A stretch of 64,000 nt of DNA from Psychromonas sp030397575 (GTDB lineage Bacteria > Pseudomonadota > Gammaproteobacteria > Enterobacterales > Psychromonadaceae). The DNA is taken from assembly GCF_046250175.1 (NCBI RefSeq), contig NZ_CP176468.1. The stretch is one strand, 5' to 3'. The notes under the pieces were generated by a model. That model was not told where the DNA came from, did no database searches, and was given only the letters and a program-made list of their open reading frames with translations. The position numbers were made by a program, and so were the translations under genes. How positions within the stretch are numbered: the stretch's first letter is position 1; every line of letters starts with the position of its first letter. This document shows, in pieces, positions 56,501 through 61,323 of this stretch.

Positions 56501-57018
56501 GCACTGCCGTCATCTTCAGTAAAGTCATTGCTGCTGCTAATAATGATTGTTGGAGCTGTATTTGCAACAGTTAAAACACTACTGTCATCGGTTGTATCAG
56601 TAAATTCTTGCTCGTTTTCAGAGGCACTATCAAACGTAGTTGTATCGAAATTAGTCGTCGCAATAGTCTCTTCACCATCACGTTCAAAATCAACCAGAGA
56701 AAAACCACCACCATCAGACTCTTCACCGGCAGCTGTTTCGATGTCTAAATCTAGAACTTCTTCACCAAGAGCTAAAATAGCCTCTAAGTCATCAGTATCA
56801 ATATCAGTAAGTTCTGTCTGATCATTTTGAATATCTGGTAGTTCAATATTTTCTGCAACAGGGGCTTCAGCCGTCTCTTCTAAAATTAATGGTTCTAGCT
56901 CAGGCGCGATTGATTCACCAGTTACAGTTAATTGTTCTTCTGTTTGAACTGCCTGCTGATCAGTTAATTCAATTTCAGTTTCACTATTTTCGTTAACCTG
57001 GTTATTTTGCTTATCCAT
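41521..57018 (-). CDS. Giant LapA-type RTX adhesin, 5165 residues
   Basis: A biofilm adhesin secreted by the adjacent type I system. N-terminus: an acidic retention region of about 150 residues with the LapG cleavage motif TAAG (95-98) followed by GGGFSLVDFERDGEE, as in known LapG substrates. Then nine 99-residue repeats (about 153-1043), thirty-six 89-residue cadherin/Ig-like repeats (about 1044-4247), three VCBS-like domains (4248-4596), one diverged 99-residue repeat (4597-4693), a unique beta-rich domain (about 4694-4860), an Ig-like domain, RTX nonapeptides (about 4977-5043; GGAGDDNL-type) and an acidic C-terminal secretion region. The repeats should stiffen when calcium binds. ATG with GGGGAATAGT before it. 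First gene of the lap operon. Confidence 0.93.
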   Translation of the reverse strand: MDKQNNQVNENSETEIELTDQQAVQTEEQLTVTGESIAPELEPLILEETAEAPVAENIELPDIQNDQTELTDIDTDDLEAILALGEEVLDLDIETAAGEESDGGGFSLVDFERDGEETIATTNFDTTTFDSASENEQEFTDTTDDSSVLTVANTAPTIIISSSNDFTEDDGSAVEGAVVATFETTDEDGDEVTVTLSDTVNYEIVDGTVVLTEAGAALVNSGEELPEFTLIPNDGTTDGEAVSVAPSVTTTNDAPEITITSSNDFTEDDGSAVEGAVVATFETTDEDGDEVTVTLSDTVNYEIVDGTVVLTEAGAALVNSGEELPAFTLTPNDGTTDGEAVSVAASVTTTNDAPEITITSSNDFTEDDGSAVEGAVVATFETTDEDGDEVTVTLSDTVNYEIVDGTVVLTEAGAALVNSGAELPAFTLTPNDGTTDGEAVSVAASVTTTNDAPEITITSSNDFTEDDGSAVEGAVVATFETTDEDGDEVTVTLSDTVNYEIVDGTVVLTEAGAELVNSGEELPAFTLTPNDGTTDGEAVSVAASVTTTNDAPEITITSSNDFTEDDGSAVEGAVVATFETTDEDGDEVTVTLSDTVNYEIVDGTVVLTEAGAELVNSGEELPEFTLIPNDGTTDGEAVSVAASVTTTNDAPEITITSSNDFTEDDGSAVEGAVVATFETTDEDGDEVTVTLSDTVNYEIVDGTVVLTEAGAELVNSGEELPEFTLIPNDGITDGEAVSVEPSVTTTNDAPEITITSSNDFTEDDGSAVEGAVVATFETTDEDGDEVTVTLSDTVNYEIVDGTVVLTEAGAALVNSGEELPAFTLTPNDGTVDGEAATVEPGVTTSNDAPEITITSSNDFTEDDGSAVEGAVVATFETSDEDGDEVTVTLSDTVNYAILDGTVVLTEAGAALVNSGAELPAFTLTPNDGTVDGEAATVEPGVTTSNDAPEITIISSNDFTEDDGSAVEGAVVATFETTDEDGDEVTVTLSDTVNYAIVDGTVVLTEAGAALVNSGEELPAFTLTPNDGTVDGEAATVEPGVNGVDDLTNTIEDSVVTTEDTSVIIDVLANDTDEDGEVSPVASVTDGTNGTVAINADGTVTYTPDADFNGSDTFTYTNEDGNTETVTVTVDPVADDTVLVADSATTDEDTPVVIDVVANDTDADGVTSPVASVTDGTNGTVAINDDGTVTYTPNADFNGEDEFTYTNEDGNTETVTVTVDPVADDTVLVADSATTNEDTPVVIDVVANDTDADGEVSPVASVTDGTNGTVAINADGTVTYTPNADFNGEDEFTYTNEDGNTETVTVTVDPVADDTVLVADSATTNEDTPVVIDVVANDTDADGEVSPVASVTDGTNGTVAINAGGTVTYTPNADFNGEDEFTYTNEDGNTETVTVTVDPVADDTVLVADSATTDEDTPVVIDVVANDTDADGVTSPVASVTNGTNGTVAINEDGTVTYTPDADFNGSDTFTYTNEDGNTETVTVTVDPVADDTVLVADSATTDEDTPVVIDVVANDTDADGVTSPVASVTDGTNGTVAINDDGTVTYTPDADFNGSDTFTYTNEDGNTETVTVTVDPVADDTVLVADSATTDEDTPVVIDVVANDTDADGVTSPVASVTDGTNGTVAINEDGTVTYTPDADFNGSDTFTYTNEDGNTETVTVTVDPVADDTVLVADSATTDEDTPVVIDVVANDTDADGVTSPVASVTDGTNGTVAINDDGTVTYTPNADFNGEDEFTYTNEDGNTETVTVTVDPVADDTVLVADSATTNEDTPVVIDVVANDTDADGEVSPVASVTDGTNGTVAINADGTVTYTPDADFNGSDTFTYTNEDGNTETVTVTVDPVADDTVLVADSATTNEDTPVVIDVVANDTDADGVVSPVASVTDGTNGTVAINDDGTVTYTPDADFNGSDTFTYTNEDGNTETVTVTVEPVADDTVLVADSATTDEDTPVVIDVISNDTDADGVTSPVASVTDGTNGTVAINDDGTVTYTPDADFNGSDTFTYTNEDGNTETVTVTVDPVADDTVLVADSATTDEDTPVVIDVVANDTDADGVVSPVASVTDGTNGTVAINDDGTVTYTPDADFNGSDTFTYTNEDGNTETVTVMVDPVADDTVLVADSATTDEDTPVVIDVVANDTDADGVVSPVASVTDGTNGTVAINDDGTVTYTPNADFNGEDEFTYTNEDGNTETVTVTVDPVADDTVLVADSATTDEDTPVVIDVVANDTDADGEVSPVASVTDGTNGTVAINDDGTVTYTPDADFNGSDTFTYTNADGNTETVTVTVDPVADDTVLVADSATTDEDTPVVIDVVANDTDADGVVSPVASVTNGTNGTVAINDDGTVTYTPDADFNGSDTFTYTNEDGNTETVTVTVDPVADDTVLVADSATTDEDTPVVIDVVANDTDADGVTSPVASVTDGTNGTVAINDDGTVTYTPDADFNGSDTFTYTNEDGNTETVTVTVDPVADDTVLVADSATTDEDTPVVIDVVANDTDADGVVSPVASVTNGTNGTVAINDDGTVTYTPDADFNGSDTFTYTNEDGNTETVTVTVDPVADDTVLVADSATTDEDTPVVIDVVANDTDADGVVSPVASVTNGTNGTVAINDDGTVTYTPDADFNGSDTFTYTNEDGNTETVTVTVDPVADDTVLVADSATTDEDTPVVIDVVANDTDADGVVSPVASVTNGTNGTVAINDDGTVTYTPDADFNGSDTFTYTNEDGNTETVTVTVDPVADDTVLVADSATTDEDTPVVIDVVANDTDADGVVSPVASVTDGTNGTVAINDDGTVTYTPDADFNGSDTFTYTNEDGNTETVTVTVDPVADDTVLVADSATTDEDTPVVIDVVANDTDADGEVSPVASVTDGTNGTVAINADGTVTYTPDADFNGSDTFTYTNEDGNTETVTVTVDPVADDTVLVADSATTDEDTPVVIDVISNDTDADGVTSPVASVTDGTNGTVAINADGTVTYTPDADFNGSDTFTYTNEDGNTETVTVTVDPVADETVLVADSATTDEDTPVVIDVVANDTDADGEVSPVASVTDGTNGTVAINTDGTVTYTPDADFNGSDTFTYTNEDGNTETVTVTVEPVADDTVLAADSATTDEDTPVVIDVVANDTDADGVTSPVASVTDGTNGTVAINDDGTVTYTPDADFNGSDTFTYTNEDGNTETVTVTVDPVADDTVLVADSATTDEDTPVVIDVVANDTDADGVVSPVASVTDGTNGTVAINDDGTVTYTPDADFNGSDTFTYTNEDGNTETVTVTVDPVADDTVLVADSATTDEDTPVVIDVVANDTDADGVVSPVASVTDGTNGTVAINDDGTVTYTPNADFNGEDEFTYTNEDGNTETVTVTVDPVADDTVLVADSATTNEDTPVVIDVVANDTDADGVVSPVASVTDGTNGTVAINDDGTVTYTPDADFNGSDTFTYTNEDGNTETVTVTVDPVADDTVLVADSATTDEDTTVVIDVVANDTDADGVVSPVASVTNGTNGTVAINDDGTVTYTPDADFNGSDTFTYTNEDGNTETVTVTVDPVADDTVLVADSATTNEDTPVVIDVVANDTDADGVVSPVASVTNGTNGTVAINDDGTVTYTPDADFNGSDTFTYTNEDGNTETVTVTVDPVADDTVLVADSATTDEDTPVVIDVVANDTDADGVTSPVASVTDGTNGTVAINADGTVTYTPDADFNGSDTFTYTNEDGNTETVTVTVDPVADETVLVADSATTDEDTPVVIDVVANDTDADGEVSPVASVTDGTNGTVAINDDGTVTYTPDADFNGSDTFTYTNEDGNTETVTVTVDPVADDTVLVADSATTDEDTPVVIDVVANDTDADGEVSPVASVTDGTNGTVAINDDGTVTYTPDADFNGSDTFTYTNEDGNTETVTVTVDPVADDTVLVADSATTDEDTPVVIDVVANDTDADGEVSPVASVTDGTNGTVAINTDGTVTYTPDADFNGSDTFTYTNEDGNTETVTVTVEPVADDTVLAADSATTDEDTPVVIDVVANDTDADGVTSPVASVTDGTNGTVAINDDGTVTYTPDADFNGSDTFTYTNEDGNTETVTVTVEPVADDTVLVADSATTDEDTPVVIDVVANDTDADGVVSPVASVTDGTNGTVAINDDGTVTYTPDADFNGSDTFTYTNEDGNTETVTVTVDPVADDTVLVADSATTDEDTPVVIDVVANDTDADGVISPVASVTNGTNGTVAINDDGTVTYTPDADFNGSDTFTYTNEDGNTETVNVTVNPVDDPTEILVGTSDSDIGEVTEDEEISATQTLTDSGTLTFSDVDTEDSENFAPTVEFSPENEGDSALGEISIDADGNWTYEVDNSAVQFLGEGESLVEVFTVTLNGTSHDITVTINGSEDPTTIEPVGTRDAYARLFEDDDDITPGFLTTNDTLEFGDADDSDSASFEPEVNFTSSTSSLGQLGSVTLENDGNWSYSVDNSLVQYLDEGEKITEIYTVTLNGTEEIITIDIIGTEDATEIVVDTSAGDSAEGEVSEDSADTTTTLTDSGKITFIDVDDSDRSSFAPTVVFAASTAGSSALGELTIDADGNWTYEVDNSDIAYLDTDETIVETFTIELNGETQDISVTVNGANSAPEIQITSTNELTEDTAVEGTIVSTFTTFDAEGDDVTVSISDSVNYAIVDNTIVLTEAGAELVNSGQDLPEYTLTTNDGSVDGESVSSTPLVIPVATTPTVNITIDTEYTESISLSAENYNETDSGYTVTAYTATGVQTTLSSITGTTHDGFGVSGRASGANAELGYLNNTGSESIVVDIDYEITSADVAFSWLNPNETAAYSLYSNGVLVGSGTINGGSNNVDDPITINANGEGFDQIVFTAPGSGDDYLINSISFDKVVEEEVTDEAVVVTEGGAISLNISTEDTVLDDTESLALVISDIPNGFTLSDGENTYTSSSDDGLIDVTSWDLDNLTLLSTEVDSTSYYELFVTATTTESLNGETSSTETSINLIVASDDSIFGSDEADDLNGTINDDSILGLAGDDELSGGIGNDILVGGAGDDNLIDSVGNDTMIGGIGADTFTWSEGDAAGTDIIVDFDIEEGDALDLSDLLQGETESTLSEYFEISFDGIDTTLNVSSTESGENVATIILEDIQLEGITHDGELSSSEVETVINTLYEEGALIISDNTDIDTSSSTSSLDDDLSQ
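42439..42939 (-). other. Unique beta-rich domain of the adhesin (candidate ligand-binding module)
   Basis: Residues about 4694-4860, the longest non-repeated segment of the distal part. It shows alternating beta strands with aromatic and Gly/Asn turns (GTTHDGFGVSGRASGAN, FSWLNPNETAAYSLYSNG, YLINSISFDKV). It lies between the repeats and the RTX region, where related adhesins place sugar- or peptide-binding domains. I do not recognise the family. Confidence 0.5.
44279..53890 (-). repeat. 36 tandem 267-bp repeats inside the adhesin gene
   Basis: Thirty-six units of exactly 267 bp (89 residues: DDTVLVADSATTDEDTPVVIDVVAND... to ...GNTETVTVTVDPVA) with no indels. Two main protein variants: PDADFNGSDTF (about 30 units) and PNADFNGEDEF (6 units). 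Other variants such as VVIDVISND occur at separated places. The first unit (N-terminal side) and the last are the most diverged. Confidence 0.95.
53890..56562 (-). repeat. 9 tandem 297-bp repeats inside the adhesin gene
   Basis: Nine units of 297 bp (99 residues) beginning NDAPEITITSSNDFTEDDGS and containing DGTVVLTEAGAALVNSGEELP. The first unit begins NTAPTIIISSS. A tenth, clearly older copy lies far away near 42940-43230. Variation is mainly at AALVNS/AELVNS, EFTLIP/AFTLTP and the inter-domain end. Confidence 0.93.
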
Positions 57019-57545
57019 TACTATTCCCCACGAGACTATAAACTTCCAAAATTATGTTTTACATAATTATTAAAAACCGACAAAACTTTAACAATTAATA
57101 CGGCTATTCAGATAACATTTGCTTAAAAAAGAGATTAAGAAGGATGATATTCAAAGTTCCATCTTCGAAAAACATCCCCCCTAAAGTAATAACTATAGAC
57201 AAACGCTCGTCAATAGTAAATTTGATTATTAATTAATATTAAAAGTGAAGTAAAAAACTTCTAAAAGGTAGCTTTATTTCACATTAAATACGACTCTGAT
57301 ATAGCATTAAGTGCTTGTATATACAGACTTGAACTAAAAATAAGACAAGAAATTTTGATTGGACTTTAATGTGTAGCAAATGGACTAGAGGGTTTAATAA
57401 ATTAAAAATAAAATCATTAAGAACGAATATTTTAAGTACTTAAATTTGACTTAATTATCATAAACAATAAAAATTTAAGTAAAGTGATAAAGTTAATGAT
57501 TAGAAAATATGAAATTTAGATTAATTATAGATAAGAGATTAAAGA
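57019..57545. other. Leader/promoter region of the adhesin operon
   Basis: About 530 AT-rich bases between the adhesin start and the tRNA-Val cluster, with no gene. On the minus strand TTGACG (57208-57213), a 17-bp spacer and ATTACT (57185-57190) form a possible promoter with a poor -10, which would give a leader of about 160 nt. No binding site of a known c-di-GMP regulator could be assigned, and no clear terminator for the tRNA cluster was seen. Confidence 0.35.
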
Positions 57546-57621
57546 TGGTGGGCGATACTGGGTTCGAACCAGTGACCCTCGCCTTGTAAGGGCGATGCTC
57601 TCCCAACTGAGCTAATCGCCC
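57546..57621 (-). tRNA. valT: tRNA-Val(UAC), fifth of five in the transcript
   Basis: 76 nt with encoded CCA. Acceptor GGGCGAT / ATCGCCC, anticodon loop CTTACAA giving TAC, T loop TTCGAAC. It is the promoter-distal copy. No clear terminator hairpin follows. Confidence 0.97.
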
Positions 57622-57649
57622 ATCTTTAATCTTATTTTGGTATATATCA

Positions 57650-57725
57650 TGGTGGGCGATACTGGGCTCGAACCAGTGACCCTCGCCTTGTAAGGGCGAT
57701 GCTCTCCCAACTGAGCTAATCGCCC
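57650..57725 (-). tRNA. valT: tRNA-Val(UAC), fourth of five
   Basis: 76 nt, anticodon TAC. Differs from the other four at one T-loop base (TTCGAGC in place of TTCGAAC), a change tolerated in many tRNAs. The spacer to the next gene is 28 bp. Confidence 0.97.
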
Positions 57726-57753
57726 ATGATATGTTTAGATGAAAAAGTAAAGA

Positions 57754-57829
57754 TGGTGGGCGATACTGGGTTCGAACCAGTGACCCTCGCCTTGTAAGGG
57801 CGATGCTCTCCCAACTGAGCTAATCGCCC
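57754..57829 (-). tRNA. valT: tRNA-Val(UAC), third of five
   Basis: 76 nt, anticodon TAC in CTTACAA, encoded CCA. Same sequence as copies 1, 2 and 5. Confidence 0.97.
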
Positions 57830-57867
57830 ATCTTTAATTTTTATCTTAAATTGTAACAACTTGAAAG

Positions 57868-57943
57868 TGGTGGGCGATACTGGGTTCGAACCAGTGACCC
57901 TCGCCTTGTAAGGGCGATGCTCTCCCAACTGAGCTAATCGCCC
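57868..57943 (-). tRNA. valT: tRNA-Val(UAC), second of five
   Basis: 76 nt, anticodon TAC in CTTACAA, encoded CCA. Short spacers (38 bp and 44 bp) separate it from its neighbours, consistent with one processed precursor. Confidence 0.97.
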
Positions 57944-57987
57944 ACTTCAAGTTCATAGTTTCAGTTCTTATGATGAACTAAGTAATA

Positions 57988-58063
57988 TGGTGGGCGATAC
58001 TGGGTTCGAACCAGTGACCCTCGCCTTGTAAGGGCGATGCTCTCCCAACTGAGCTAATCGCCC
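57988..58063 (-). tRNA. valT: tRNA-Val(UAC), first of five
   Basis: 76 nt, anticodon TAC, encoded CCA. Promoter-proximal copy; its 5' end is about 50 bp from the -10 box. Confidence 0.97.
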
Positions 58064-58114
58064 ACATTACTTAATAACAACTGCTTAACTGCTCTGCCGT
58101 TGTTTGTGGGGCGT

Positions 58115-58142
58115 ATTATAGGGATAGCCTTTTTTCAGTCAA
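58115..58142 (-). promoter_or_regulatory. Strong promoter of the tRNA-Val cluster
   Basis: On the minus strand TTGACT (58137-58142), a 16-bp spacer and a consensus TATAAT (58115-58120), followed by the GC-rich discriminator ACGCCCC. This is the hallmark of a stringently controlled stable-RNA promoter. It is divergent from gltX. Confidence 0.88.
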
Positions 58143-58332
58143 GGCCTTTTTGAATAAATTTGTAGTTTTTTAACTGACTGCTCAAAGGGTAGGCAACAAA
58201 CGCTTAATATTTGTATTTTGCTGCATTTTATTATGCAAAATTAGTTTGTTAGCAAATAGTTAATGTAATTAGATAGCTTTCCGTTAAAATATGCGCACTA
58301 CTCTTCAAGCTGTATTATAAGGAAGCTTTTTA

Positions 58333-59757
58333 ATGACTGTTAAAACTCGTTTTGCCCCTAGCCCTACCGGCTACTTACACGTTGGTGGCGCACGTACTGC
58401 ACTATATTCATGGTTACATGCTAAAAGTAAAGGTGGCCAATTTGTATTACGTATTGAAGATACGGATATTGAACGCTCTACTCAAGAAGCTGTTGATGCC
58501 ATATTAGAAGGAATGAAATGGTTAGGTTTAGATTGGGACGAAGGTCCATACTACCAAACTAAACGTTTCGACCGTTACAATGAAATGGTTGAAAAACTAT
58601 TAGCAGAAGATAAAGCTTACAAATGTTACGCACCTAAAACATTATTAGACGAAATTCGTGCCGAGCAAGAAGCAAATAAAGAGATGGCTCGTTACGATGC
58701 CAACCATCCTAAAATTGTTGCAGTAAATGCTGCAGCAACAGAAGATCAAGATTGTGTTATTCGTTTTCGTAATCCAAAACAAGGTACTGTTGTTTTTGAA
58801 GATGAAATACGTGGCAAAATTGAAATTGCTAATGACCAGTTAGATGATTTAATTATTCGTCGTAGTGACGGCTCACCGACTTACAACTTCTGTGTAGTCG
58901 TTGATGATTGGGATATGGGAATTACTAACGTAGTACGTGGTGAAGATCATATTAATAACACACCTCGCCAAATCAATATCTATGAAGCATTAGGTGCACC
59001 GGTACCTTCTTTTGCACACTGTTCAATGATTCTAGGTGATGATGGTGCGAAACTATCAAAACGTCATGGTGCAGTATCAGTGATGCAATACCGTGATGAA
59101 GGTTTCTTACCTAATGCACTTAATAACTATCTAGTTCGTCTTGGTTGGTCACATGGCGATCAAGAAGTATTCTCTGAGCAAGAAATGATCGACCTATTCA
59201 GCTTAGACAATGTCAGCAAATCAGCTTCAGCCTTTAATACTGACAAACTATTATGGTTAAACAATCATTACATCAAAACATCAGATCCAGCTTATGTAGC
59301 AGAACATCTACAATGGCACATGGATCAACAAAATATTGATACAAGTAATGGCCCTGCATTAACAGAAGTTGTTACAGCATTAGCAGAACGTGCAAAAACA
59401 TTAGTAGAACTAGCAAGCTCAAGCCGCTACTTCTATGAAGACTACGAAGAGTTTGATGCAACAGCGGCGAAAAAACACTTACGTCCAGTAGCGAAAGAAG
59501 CACTAGTATTGGTACAAAGTAAACTACAAGCTACTGATGACTGGTCAATGGAAAACTTACATAAGATCATTGAAGACACTGCAACTGAATTAGAAGTAGG
59601 TATGGGTAAAGTAGGTATGCCTTTACGTGTTGCCATTACCGGAGCAGGTCAATCTCCTTCTCTTGACGTGACCTTGGCATTAATTGGTCAGGAACGCAGT
59701 GTTGCTCGTATTTCACGTGCTATTGAATTTATTGAAGCGCGAGAAAACGCTGCATAA
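58333..59757 (+). CDS. gltX: Glutamyl-tRNA synthetase
   Basis: Class I synthetase charging tRNA-Glu. 474 residues, standard length. HIGH-equivalent motif in RFAPSPTGYLHVGGARTALYSW (6-27), followed by the GQFVLRIEDTDIERS block. KMSKS-equivalent is KLSKRHG near residue 239. FYEDYEEFD and the C-terminal anticodon-binding helices (about 330-470) are normal. SD AAGGAAGC precedes the ATG. Divergent from the tRNA-Val cluster, a common gammaproteobacterial neighbourhood. The 120-155 region lacks the zinc-binding cysteine set of E. coli GltX (no CxC-x-YxxxC pattern beyond one CYAP). Confidence 0.96.
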   Translation: MTVKTRFAPSPTGYLHVGGARTALYSWLHAKSKGGQFVLRIEDTDIERSTQEAVDAILEGMKWLGLDWDEGPYYQTKRFDRYNEMVEKLLAEDKAYKCYAPKTLLDEIRAEQEANKEMARYDANHPKIVAVNAAATEDQDCVIRFRNPKQGTVVFEDEIRGKIEIANDQLDDLIIRRSDGSPTYNFCVVVDDWDMGITNVVRGEDHINNTPRQINIYEALGAPVPSFAHCSMILGDDGAKLSKRHGAVSVMQYRDEGFLPNALNNYLVRLGWSHGDQEVFSEQEMIDLFSLDNVSKSASAFNTDKLLWLNNHYIKTSDPAYVAEHLQWHMDQQNIDTSNGPALTEVVTALAERAKTLVELASSSRYFYEDYEEFDATAAKKHLRPVAKEALVLVQSKLQATDDWSMENLHKIIEDTATELEVGMGKVGMPLRVAITGAGQSPSLDVTLALIGQERSVARISRAIEFIEARENAA

Positions 59758-59781
59758 AATCAATTTAAAAGGTTAAAAATA

Positions 59782-59815
59782 AAAGCCCATTGATACACTG
59801 TTATCAATGGGCTTT
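59782..59815. terminator. Bidirectional terminator between gltX and the DsbA-family gene
   Basis: Fourteen-base perfect stem AAAGCCCATTGATA / TATCAATGGGCTTT with a six-base loop. The minus-strand T-run (TTTTATTTTT) is better than the plus-strand one. Confidence 0.85.
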
Positions 59816-59843
59816 ATAGTACCTTACCGTTTAAAAAACTATA

Positions 59844-60467
59844 TTATTTATTGTTTATTAACTGCGTAATTTGCTTATGGGTCTTTTGCCAATTGTTATA
59901 ATCAACCGCAATCGGAAAAACGTCTCCACCTACCGTTAATACCAAAGATGGGAAGCCTTGAATTGGCATCGCCCTACTTACTGAAATTTCTTTCATTAAT
60001 TTTGTATTAATTTTTTGGCTAGTTAACTGAGTAGCAAAGCGTTCCCCCTCCAAACCCACTTGTTCAGCTAATTCGATTAACGTACTGCTCAAAGAAGGAT
60101 TTTTAGCCTGTAAATAGTAAGCTTGTTGAATAGCTAATAGCATCTCTTGTTCTTTGCCCTCTTCCCTTGCAATTAAACAAGCACGACATGCAGGGTAAGT
60201 TGAACGTTGAGGCTGACACTCAGTCCAAAAATCAAAATTAAATTCAGTGCCTAACTTAGCATGAATGGTACGCCAAATACCTTGCAGTGTTTGCTGTAAT
60301 TCTTCGGGCATTACTTGGTCGCTATCTGGGGCTAACCCTCCTAAATGATAATTTATTTCTACTTCATCATTCGCTAATGCTTCCACCAGTTGTAACCACG
60401 TTTTCTTAAAACCCCAACACCAACTACACATAGGATCGTAAACATAATGTAAAACAGCTTGATTCAT
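59844..60467 (-). CDS. DsbA-family thioredoxin-fold protein
   Basis: A 207-residue thioredoxin-fold protein of the DsbA/FrnE-like group. The redox motif CSWC is at residues 14-17 in YDPMCSWCWGF, and the cis-proline loop is GFPSLVL near residue 173. A helical insertion lies between (about 60-155), with CRACLIA, typical of the group. There is no signal peptide, so it is probably cytoplasmic, unlike classical DsbA. Relatives act as thiol isomerases or glutathione-linked enzymes; the exact reaction is unknown. It is convergent with gltX and divergent from tdk. Confidence 0.88.
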   Translation of the reverse strand: MNQAVLHYVYDPMCSWCWGFKKTWLQLVEALANDEVEINYHLGGLAPDSDQVMPEELQQTLQGIWRTIHAKLGTEFNFDFWTECQPQRSTYPACRACLIAREEGKEQEMLLAIQQAYYLQAKNPSLSSTLIELAEQVGLEGERFATQLTSQKINTKLMKEISVSRAMPIQGFPSLVLTVGGDVFPIAVDYNNWQKTHKQITQLINNK

Positions 60468-60660
60468 AGTCGCTCCTTATTAACCAATGCAACTTGAAAA
60501 AGCACATCGATCATATTTTGACGTAAAACATGAAGCACATAAAAATGATTAGAATAAAAATTCAGTTGCTAATGTTATCATGGGCTATTCCCCCTACTAT
60601 CCATAAAAAACTGTTATTAATCAATCAAGGGGGCTATTTAATTATTCATAGGACCATGTT

Positions 60661-61242
60661 TTGGCACAACTTTATTTTTATTATTCTGCAATGAATGCAG
60701 GGAAATCGACCTCTTTACTCCAATCTTCTTATAACTATCGTGAACGAGGAATGAATACCTATGTATTAACAGCAGGAATTGATGACCGTTCAGGTATTGG
60801 TAAAGTATCGTCACGTATTGGTATCGAAAGTGATGCACACATCTTTAACGAGAATGATGATCTAGCTGAAATGATAGGTAAAGTACATCAACAAAATAAA
60901 CAACATTGCATCTTAATTGATGAGTCACAATTCCTAAGTAAAGAACAGGTTAGACAACTCACATACGTAGTAGATATTTTAGGAATTCCTGTATTGTGCT
61001 ACGGCATCAAAACTGACTTTAAAGGAGAATTATTTCCTGGTAGCCAATACCTATTGGCATGGGCTGATAAATTAATCGAATTAAAAACCATTTGTCACTG
61101 TGGTCGTAAAGCCAATATGATTTTACGTATGGACGGTAATGGTAATGTCTTACATGAAGGTGCGCAGGTAGAAATAGGTGGTAATGAGAGTTACGTGTCT
61201 GTATGTCGAAAGCACTTCAGAAAAGAGTTTTGGGATAAATAA
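60661..61242 (+). CDS. tdk: Thymidine kinase
   Basis: Type II thymidine kinase of the salvage pathway (thymidine + ATP to dTMP). 193 residues. The P-loop is SAMNAGKSTSLLQSS (9-23). The catalytic/Walker B region is CILIDESQFLSKEQV. The zinc site is formed by CHCGRK and CRKH (with Cys pairs near 145 and 185). The lasso-domain sequence QVEIGGNESYVSVCRKH is intact. The start is TTG, with AGGA upstream; it gives MAQLYFYYSAMNAG, the same N-terminus as the E. coli enzyme. An ATG five bases upstream is out of frame. Confidence 0.96.
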   Translation: MAQLYFYYSAMNAGKSTSLLQSSYNYRERGMNTYVLTAGIDDRSGIGKVSSRIGIESDAHIFNENDDLAEMIGKVHQQNKQHCILIDESQFLSKEQVRQLTYVVDILGIPVLCYGIKTDFKGELFPGSQYLLAWADKLIELKTICHCGRKANMILRMDGNGNVLHEGAQVEIGGNESYVSVCRKHFRKEFWDK

Positions 61243-61260
61243 ATAGAATGATTGATATAA

Positions 61261-61286
61261 AAAAGCGGCTTATGAAAGCCGCTTTT
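61261..61286. terminator. Bidirectional terminator between tdk and ppiD
   Basis: Ten-base stem AAAAGCGGCT / AGCCGCTTTT with a six-base loop, between the convergent genes. Confidence 0.85.
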
Positions 61287-61323
61287 AGATTACTTAATGC
61301 GATGACTTAAGAATCAATATAGA

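Noticed and set aside
44279..56562. Tandem repeats considered as a CRISPR or non-coding satellite
   Set aside because: The reading frame is open throughout on the minus strand, unit lengths are multiples of three and the units encode recognisable adhesin domains.
44381..56821. Long series of open frames of 61-104 codons on the plus strand opposite the adhesin gene
   Set aside because: They repeat with the same 267- or 297-bp period as the adhesin units and translate to low-complexity Ser/Thr/Val sequence. They are antisense shadows of a biased repeat, not genes.
57716..57928. Open frame containing a repeated AQLGEHRPYKARVTGSNPVSPT phrase
   Set aside because: This is the well-known false translation of tandem tRNA genes, here tRNA-Val copies.
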